A stretch of 50,501 bases of DNA from Priapulus caudatus. Its lineage: Eukaryota > Priapulida > Priapulimorpha > Priapulimorphida > Priapulidae. Of the stretch, positions 45,783 through 50,501 are shown in pieces (positions within the stretch are counted from its first letter, which is position 1; each line of letters opens with the position of its first letter). The DNA lies in NCBI RefSeq assembly GCF_000485595.1, contig NW_014577708.1:103483-153983 (forward strand), written 5' to 3'. The notes under the pieces were generated by a model, which worked only from the letters and a program-made list of their open reading frames with translations, was not told where the DNA came from and did no database searches. The translations under genes and the position numbers were made by a program.

Positions 45783-46241
45783 TTAAGGCCCCTTCACACT
45801 AGAGCTACGCTCATCACGATCCCCCACGCTCAAAAAAATTTGCCCCGAGCGTGGTTGAGAGCTGTGGCCAATTGGGCCCCAGCCGTGCCCAGCGCCGATA
45901 CTACGATCTAATTACGTCGATACTACGATCTAAGTGCGTCTTTACCCCGATCTCATTGCGCTCAACAAGCTTTCACCACGCTCAACACCACGTCCTCATC
46001 ACGCTTGCACTGCGCTCGCTGCATCTTTATTGCGACCAATCAGATCGCATTGCGTTCGATCGACGCTTGCACTGCGCTTAAGCAACGCTCACCGCGCCTC
46101 AACTGCGCGCCAATCACGCTCTAGAAAGGCGCCGACTGCGCTGGCAACGACCATATAAATACCGCGCTGCGTTCTATACATCATCATTCATTCTGCCGTG
46201 CTGTCAAGATTACATCAAGATTATTTTCTACTGACACAACT

Positions 46242-46484
46242 ATGCCGCCAAAAGACAAGGGGAGAGGCCGTGGAAGGGGGAAAGGCCGAGCAAAGAATCC
46301 AAAGAGGTGCAGGAGTCCGTCATCTCCATCAAGTGTTGCCCTGGAATCAGAGCCTGAGCAACCTCAAGCCTCCCAGCTTCAAGAATCCCCGCCTCCAGCC
46401 GCGCAGGCCCATGAGAGTGACGTAGACACCAACGCTGGCACATCTCTGGAACCAACAGCGATATGGTGTTGCTGGCCACTCTGA
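46242..46484 (+). pseudogene. Harbinger accessory-protein 5' fragment
   Basis: An 80-codon frame starting MPPKDKGRGRGRGKGRAKN, then a serine- and proline-rich, acidic stretch. The basic start resembles the N-terminal tail of the Myb/SANT-like DNA-binding protein that Harbinger elements encode next to the transposase. No Myb helix pattern is present, so the part that would define the family is missing. The frame ends soon after the deletion junction with the transposase fragment. Confidence 0.45.
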
Positions 46485-46575
46485 CGTCATACTGAAGTGA
46501 GGGATATTTATCACCCGATGCTAGATGCCTTATTGTGACTGCCAGTTTCAGTCCTGGTTCAAGTGCTTTTCTGTA

Positions 46576-46803
46576 TCAGGTGTCCTGCTTCTGGATTCTC
46601 GGCCCAATTCTGACAAACAGTTCATCGAACATCTCCGGAGGCATCCTCAGGAAGTTGAAGAAGGATGCTTGATCTTCCATGCGGAGCTCAGCCATGAGGC
46701 AATCATAGTGACCATAGAGAAGTCGTCTTTCTATCGAAAGCCACGGACGCACCCAGCAAGATCTTCGTTGTCTTCTGTTTCTCCTCCTCGTCCTCCTCGG
46801 CAT
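46576..46803 (-). pseudogene. Harbinger (HARBI1-like) transposase, N-terminal fragment
   Basis: A 75-codon minus-strand frame: an Arg-rich start, then SCWVRPWLSIERRLLYGHYD and LRMEDQASFFNFLRMPPEMF followed by DELFVRIGPRIQKQDT. The WVRPWL...LxxELRxED...FxNFLRM...FDELxxxIGPxIxKQDT order is the characteristic N-terminal region of PIF/Harbinger DDE transposases. The catalytic DDE part is absent, deleted on the plus-strand low-coordinate side. The copy is inactive. Confidence 0.85.
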
Positions 46804-47739
46804 GATGAGGGCTTAGCAATCAAGTCATTCGAGTTGTCCTTCTACGAGAAACATGGCATGGAGTAGTGTTGCCTCATCCATAGTGGACACTGAACTGGTG
46901 GGGTGGCCAGGGTAGCACGCCAATTTATACCCCAAGTTCGCAGGACGTGATCTGAGCGTAACTAACACGTAATGCGAACGCCACAACGGCGTGGTCTGAG
47001 CATGTTGGGCGTACTACAATCGCAGTACGAACGGTCGAGCTTGCTAGAAACGCACCATGGTCATAGCGAGAGCGTGGTCAGGTCGCCTACACACCTCCAT
47101 GGATGTAGTAACAGCGTGATGAAAACGTATTGACATCGTGCTGAGAACGGGGCGACAATTTTCACGCACCCGACACGCTTGCGATGCGATCATTAAGTTT
47201 GTACTACGCTCGAGTTACGTGGGTACTACGCCTTCCACGTCTCTAATACGCCCGCACTGAGCTGTCTTTCCGCCACGCTCGCACCACGATTGTTTTGAAC
47301 ATGCTCACAGTTTGGCCACGCTCTCCACGCTCATGGTGACTGCACCGCGCTCGATCGCGATCGCAGTACGTTCATATACGTACATACTGCGTTCTACACG
47401 TTTCCACCACGCTCTTAGAGCGTAGTACGCGCGTAGTGAGATCGGGGCCATGGTGTGATGGGGGTATAAAATAGCGTTTAGGTAAAAATATAATTGCACT
47501 TTTGTGATTAAGCCCTCGGTCTGTACCGTGCAAAATAAATTGTCAAATATGCGACTTTTTCGGGGTGGCAGCACGGTCGCGGGTGTCATGGCGCCGTTCA
47601 AATTTCGTAGCGTTGATGTGTAATTAATTATAACAATTAAATTAGGTATCTGGTAACAAATACGTGGGGGTATAGACGATTTGTTATACAGTAAGTATAG
47701 TTGTATGCAGTAAAATCCTAGAGTCTACAATCCCTTTAA

Positions 47740-48208
47740 GGTCCTTCTTTATACGCTCTGGATATCCATATATATATTAAATATCTATGACGCGTTGTCG
47801 CGTTCTACTGAAGTGCTAACATACTGAAAACTAAATTTATTTATTATTTTATCCATTTTTTTCTTTCTTTATGTATTTAAAGACGGTACATTGGTAAAAG
47901 ATTATCAACATGAGCTTGCAAGCTCCTTACCGTCAGTGCCAAGTACCGTGACAAGTGACAAGTGACGATACCAGGGCAGCTATAGGTATCCAAATTGTAT
48001 GTACTTTTATTAAAACTGAATCACGCACACTATATTATAACATTGTAAAAGGCGATACTAAACGTAAAACCATTATAGCAACTATAGTAAAGTCAACTGA
48101 CGCACACATACGAGAACACACGAATACTAAAACATAAAATATAGTAAATATATATACATATATATACTATACATATACATACAATATACATACATATAAT
48201 ATATATAC
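47740..48208. other. AT-rich spacer with (TA/CATA)n tract
   Basis: Microsatellite at 48135-48206 directly before the LTR; no gene. Confidence 0.7.
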
Positions 48209-48310
48209 TGTGGCAGATACGTCTAGCTCTCCCATCATCAATCATTACGTGATCTCGACGACCCTGTCGAGGAATTTACTTCCGGTATGTTCGCGCGCGC
48301 GGGAAAGCGG

Positions 48311-48322
48311 GATATAAAAAGG
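48311..48322 (+). promoter_or_regulatory. TATA box of the LTR promoter
   Basis: GATATAAAAAGG, about 30 bp upstream of the start of the 24-bp tandem repeats, where the R region would begin. Confidence 0.6.
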
Positions 48323-48341
48323 CTGGCCGTGCGGCCACAGG

Positions 48342-48461
48342 GAAGTTAGTATCGCTAGCTCGAGAGAAGTTAGTATCGCTAGCTCGAGAGAAGTTAGTCT
48401 CGCTAGCTCAAGAGAAGTTAGTATTGCTAGCTCGATAGAAGTTAGTATCGCTAACTCGGGC
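48342..48461 (+). repeat. Five 24-bp tandem repeats inside the LTR
   Basis: Unit GAAGTTAGTATCGCTAGCTC plus GAGA, five copies, then a diverged sixth (GAGTTGGCACCGTCAGCTCC). The second LTR copy retains about three. Confidence 0.95.
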
Positions 48462-48746
48462 GAGTTGGCACCGTCAGCTCCGCGAGGAGAGTTATAACAG
48501 TGAAAGGGCTGGTAGTGTGTTGTACACGCTGCCAGTGAGTGAGAATAAACCTTGCGTTATCCGTACTTCCTCTGTACTGTCTTCATCTGCGAGTGCGTTT
48601 CCGTGCGACCCTTCGAACTTCCAATTCGCCCGAATCAGTGTAAGGTTTGAGCGTACCGGGGAAACGCGATCACAGGCCAACGAAAGCCCGGCAACGCTAG
48701 CCGAGGTTCCACGTCGCATTCTGACGTGGGACGGGAAAACGCCACA

Positions 48747-49333
48747 TTTGGAGCCGTTACCACGAGCGGATCGAAAGAATAAGAAGAGGCTCACCAGCTT
48801 CATTTGGTGCGATGTTCGCGGGGTGAATCGAAGAAGAAATGAAGAGACACACAATTGGCAGACCAGGCGGGATGACGCAGGAGAAGAAGGAGTGGTAATC
48901 GCAGAAGCCGGGGAAGAAAGTCCAACGGATGGACAGATCTGGAGTCCGTTGCAATGTGAGAGCCAGAGCGAAGGACCCCCCCCCGAGCGGTGAGTCAGAG
49001 GGAGAGAATGAGTCACCGGAGCGGCTGGTAAATCAAGGCAATTTTAGTCAAGGACCGAGCCGTGCGGAGGGGCCCGCGGAGACGCGGGGAGAGCCGCGGA
49101 GCATGTTATTGACAGCGTTAAGGAAGAGGCCGGCGGCAGGAAGTCCCACCAACGTGAGCGGAGCTACTCTTACGGAGGGGCCCGTTGCGGAAGGTGCGGA
49201 GCCGTCCGAAGCAGTCCGCGGGAGACAGCTGCGGAAGATGGAAATGTTGAAATTCATGACGGAGTGGAATAAGTCGAATCCCGCACAGCAGATTAGAATG
49301 GTAAAGTCGGCTGCGGAAGAGGAAGCAATGGAG
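48747..49333 (+). pseudogene. Retrotransposon leader and gag-like fragment
   Basis: Two plus-strand frames overlap here. One is open through the LTR to 48993; the other spans 48929-49342. The switch coincides with a run of C at 48976-48984, so a homopolymer frameshift may separate two pieces of one ORF. The second frame ends QLRKMEMLKFMTEWNKSN and then a short acidic helix, with a stop contributed by the following LTR repeat. No zinc knuckle, protease or reverse transcriptase is present. The gag assignment rests on position between LTR copies. Confidence 0.5.
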
Positions 49334-49691
49334 ATAAGTTAGTCTCGCTAGCTCAAGAGAAGTTAGTATTGCTAGCTCGAGAGAAGTTAGTATCGCTAAC
49401 TCGGGCGAGTTGGCACCGTCAGCGAAAGGGCTGGTGGTGTGTTGTACACGCTGCCAGCGAGTGAGAATAAACCTTGCGTTATCCGTACTTCCTCTGTACT
49501 GTCTTCATCTGCGAGTGCGTTTCCGCGCGACCCTTCGAACTTCCGATCCGCCCGAATCAGTGTAAGGTTTGAGCGTACCTTACCGGGAAAACGCGGCTAG
49601 CGACAGCAAGGCGATCACAAGCCAACGAAAGCCCGGCAACGCTAGCCGAGGTTCCACGTTGCATTCTGACGTGGGACAGGAAAACGACACA
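49334..49691 (+). mobile_element. Truncated second LTR copy (U3 missing)
   Basis: Matches 48389-48746 with point differences, a short deletion after GGCACCGTCAG and a small insertion near 49577-49610. It begins within the 24-bp repeats and lacks the TATA region. It has its own AATAAA at 49467. Confidence 0.85.
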
Positions 49692-49754
49692 ATACATATA
49701 TATATATATGTCCCTCCACGCCCGGGGGATAGCATTACCCCAATCTTATTGTAT

Positions 49755-49796
49755 CAGGAGCGTATAATGACAAATATTTGTCATTATACGCTCCTG
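49755..49796. mobile_element. Short palindromic element 11 (42 bp, perfect)
   Basis: CAGGAGCGTATAATGACAAA start, exact 21-bp arms, no loop; exact flanks ATTGTAT at 49748-49754 and 49797-49803. Confidence 0.9.
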
Positions 49797-49803
49797 ATTG
49801 TAT

Positions 49804-50501
49804 CTTGAGTGTGCGAAGGGGGGCGCTGCATGCAGTTTGCGCAGCGGGACTTACAGCGCACGTTGCCATACATGTCAATTCATTAATCGCTCACATAAGT
49901 AAGACGAACAAAGTGGTTGAGGATCATAATCACCAGCTAGCATCATATATAGCTACCACTAACCATCGCATGGATAACGCGATGCAAGCCATCACGGATA
50001 ATAATCATATGATCGCTGCGTTATATAATGAGAAGGGGTTGCACCTTCAGGCAGAAGAAGAATTTGTGCAATCACTACTTGAACGCTCACAAGAACATCA
50101 AATGCATTTAAATGAATTTCACCACGAAGTGTACAATCTTAGGCAGGGTATCAGTTTATTAGTAAACGGCCGGGTATCCCGGCCCGCTATTGCTTCCGCC
50201 GTCCACTCTAGCACAAATCACACAACACATAGAAAACAAACTGCAGAATCGATCCTCGCGTTTCAGGCTTATTTACCCACACACACACGTTTACTCTAAA
50301 GCCTTAAAATTTCACTGCACTTATCATGATAATGCTCTGTTTCTGTCTATGCACCTTCCATCGACGGCCAGCGAGCAGCCATTCGAGGCGTTCAGGATTC
50401 ATTCGTTTCCAGTGCCGACTAACAGATCAGCGCGGCACGCCACCCAGCTTATGGAAGTATCCGAGTTCTTGCTGGTTTCCTTGGCTAAGCAACATTACAC
50501 G
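49804..50501 (+). pseudogene. Envelope-like (errantivirus/gypsy-type) protein fragment, broken
   Basis: The first open piece runs to a stop at 50297-50299. It has a long coiled-coil pattern (residues such as NHQLASYIATTNHRM and NNHMIAALYNEKG) and then LRQGISLLVNG near 50138-50170. That order (heptad helix, then an L-x-x-G-I-x-x-L-x-x-G segment) is characteristic of the fusion-protein ectodomain in env genes of gypsy-like retroelements. A second piece in another frame runs from about 50322 to the window end, with FPVP at 50406-50417, which fits the downstream ectodomain. A frameshift lies near 50260-50320. There is no signal peptide and no upstream pol here. The frame open before 49804 is due to the inserted palindrome. 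Confidence 0.6.

Larger units (their letters stand above)
45786..47466. mobile_element. PIF/Harbinger deletion derivative B
   Basis: Starts GGCCCCTTCACACTAGAGCT and ends TGGTGTGATGGGGGTA. It shares most of copy A but keeps the 5' pieces of two converging genes: a plus ORF from 46242 and a transposase start on minus at 46803. It lacks the 3' parts of both. Confidence 0.8.
44159..47735. mobile_element. Outer TTAA-flanked element carrying nested Harbinger copies
   Basis: Left end AGGGATCGTTACTCTAG after TTAA (44155-44158). Right end is the complement of AGGGATTGTAGACTCTAG before TTAA (47736-47739). ACAGACC(A/G)AGGG recurs in both subterminal regions. The two Harbinger copies fill most of the interior. 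Confidence 0.65.
48209..48746 (+). mobile_element. 5' LTR of a retrotransposon
   Basis: Starts TGTGGC and ends GCCACA (6-bp inverted ends, TG...CA). TATA box GATATAAAAAGG at 48311-48322, five 24-bp tandem repeats (48342-48461), AATAAA at 48543-48548. The right boundary is supported because the second copy at 49334-49691 also stops at GACACA. TTTGGAGCCGTTAC right after it could be the primer binding site. Confidence 0.75.

Overview
The window is animal nuclear DNA: long AT-rich introns, GT-AG exons, TTAGGG-type repeats and dense transposon debris. The density of MITEs, foldback elements, Harbinger remnants and (CACG)n microsatellites suggests a marine invertebrate. I cannot name the phylum from sequence alone.

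One host gene dominates. It lies on the minus strand from 38149 down to 5550 and is the 3' part of a nesprin (SYNE-type) gene. I reconstructed 16 exons by splice sites and reading phase. Every junction keeps phase, and the exons total 4581 nt (1526 residues plus stop). The order is spectrin-like helical repeats (E1-E5), a very large acidic, disordered linker (E6-E9, with one 1.8 kb exon), more spectrin-like helices (E10-E15), and a final exon with a transmembrane helix and KASH peptide. This is the C-terminal architecture of nesprin-1/2, outer nuclear membrane proteins that bind SUN proteins in the LINC complex. The 5' part of the gene lies beyond the right end of the window.

Layout: 1-5549 is 3' flank with a 59-bp perfect inverted repeat and short palindromic insertions. 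5550-18476 is the exon-rich 3' half of the gene, with a hAT MITE and a TTAA element in introns. 18477-32554 is one 14-kb intron full of small elements and microsatellites. 32555-38149 holds four upstream exons. 38150-50501 is repeat-dominated: hairpin clusters, a foldback element with an assembly gap (39261-39270), interstitial telomeric repeats, a 1-kb CACGTGTACGTGCAC minisatellite, two side-by-side PIF/Harbinger deletion derivatives nested in a larger TTAA-flanked element, a damaged LTR retrotransposon, and an envelope-like ORF fragment running off the edge.

The most unusual signal is a family of at least eleven tiny palindromic insertions (34-84 bp). They share CARGAG...CTCYTG-like ends, have different interiors, and nearly all are flanked by 7-8 bp target duplications. 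One site carries two of them in tandem with the same 7-mer three times. On the host-gene side, the KASH tail ends PAPT instead of PPPT but keeps the cysteine at -23. The conserved nesprin IPLEWD motif appears as two tryptophan-less copies.
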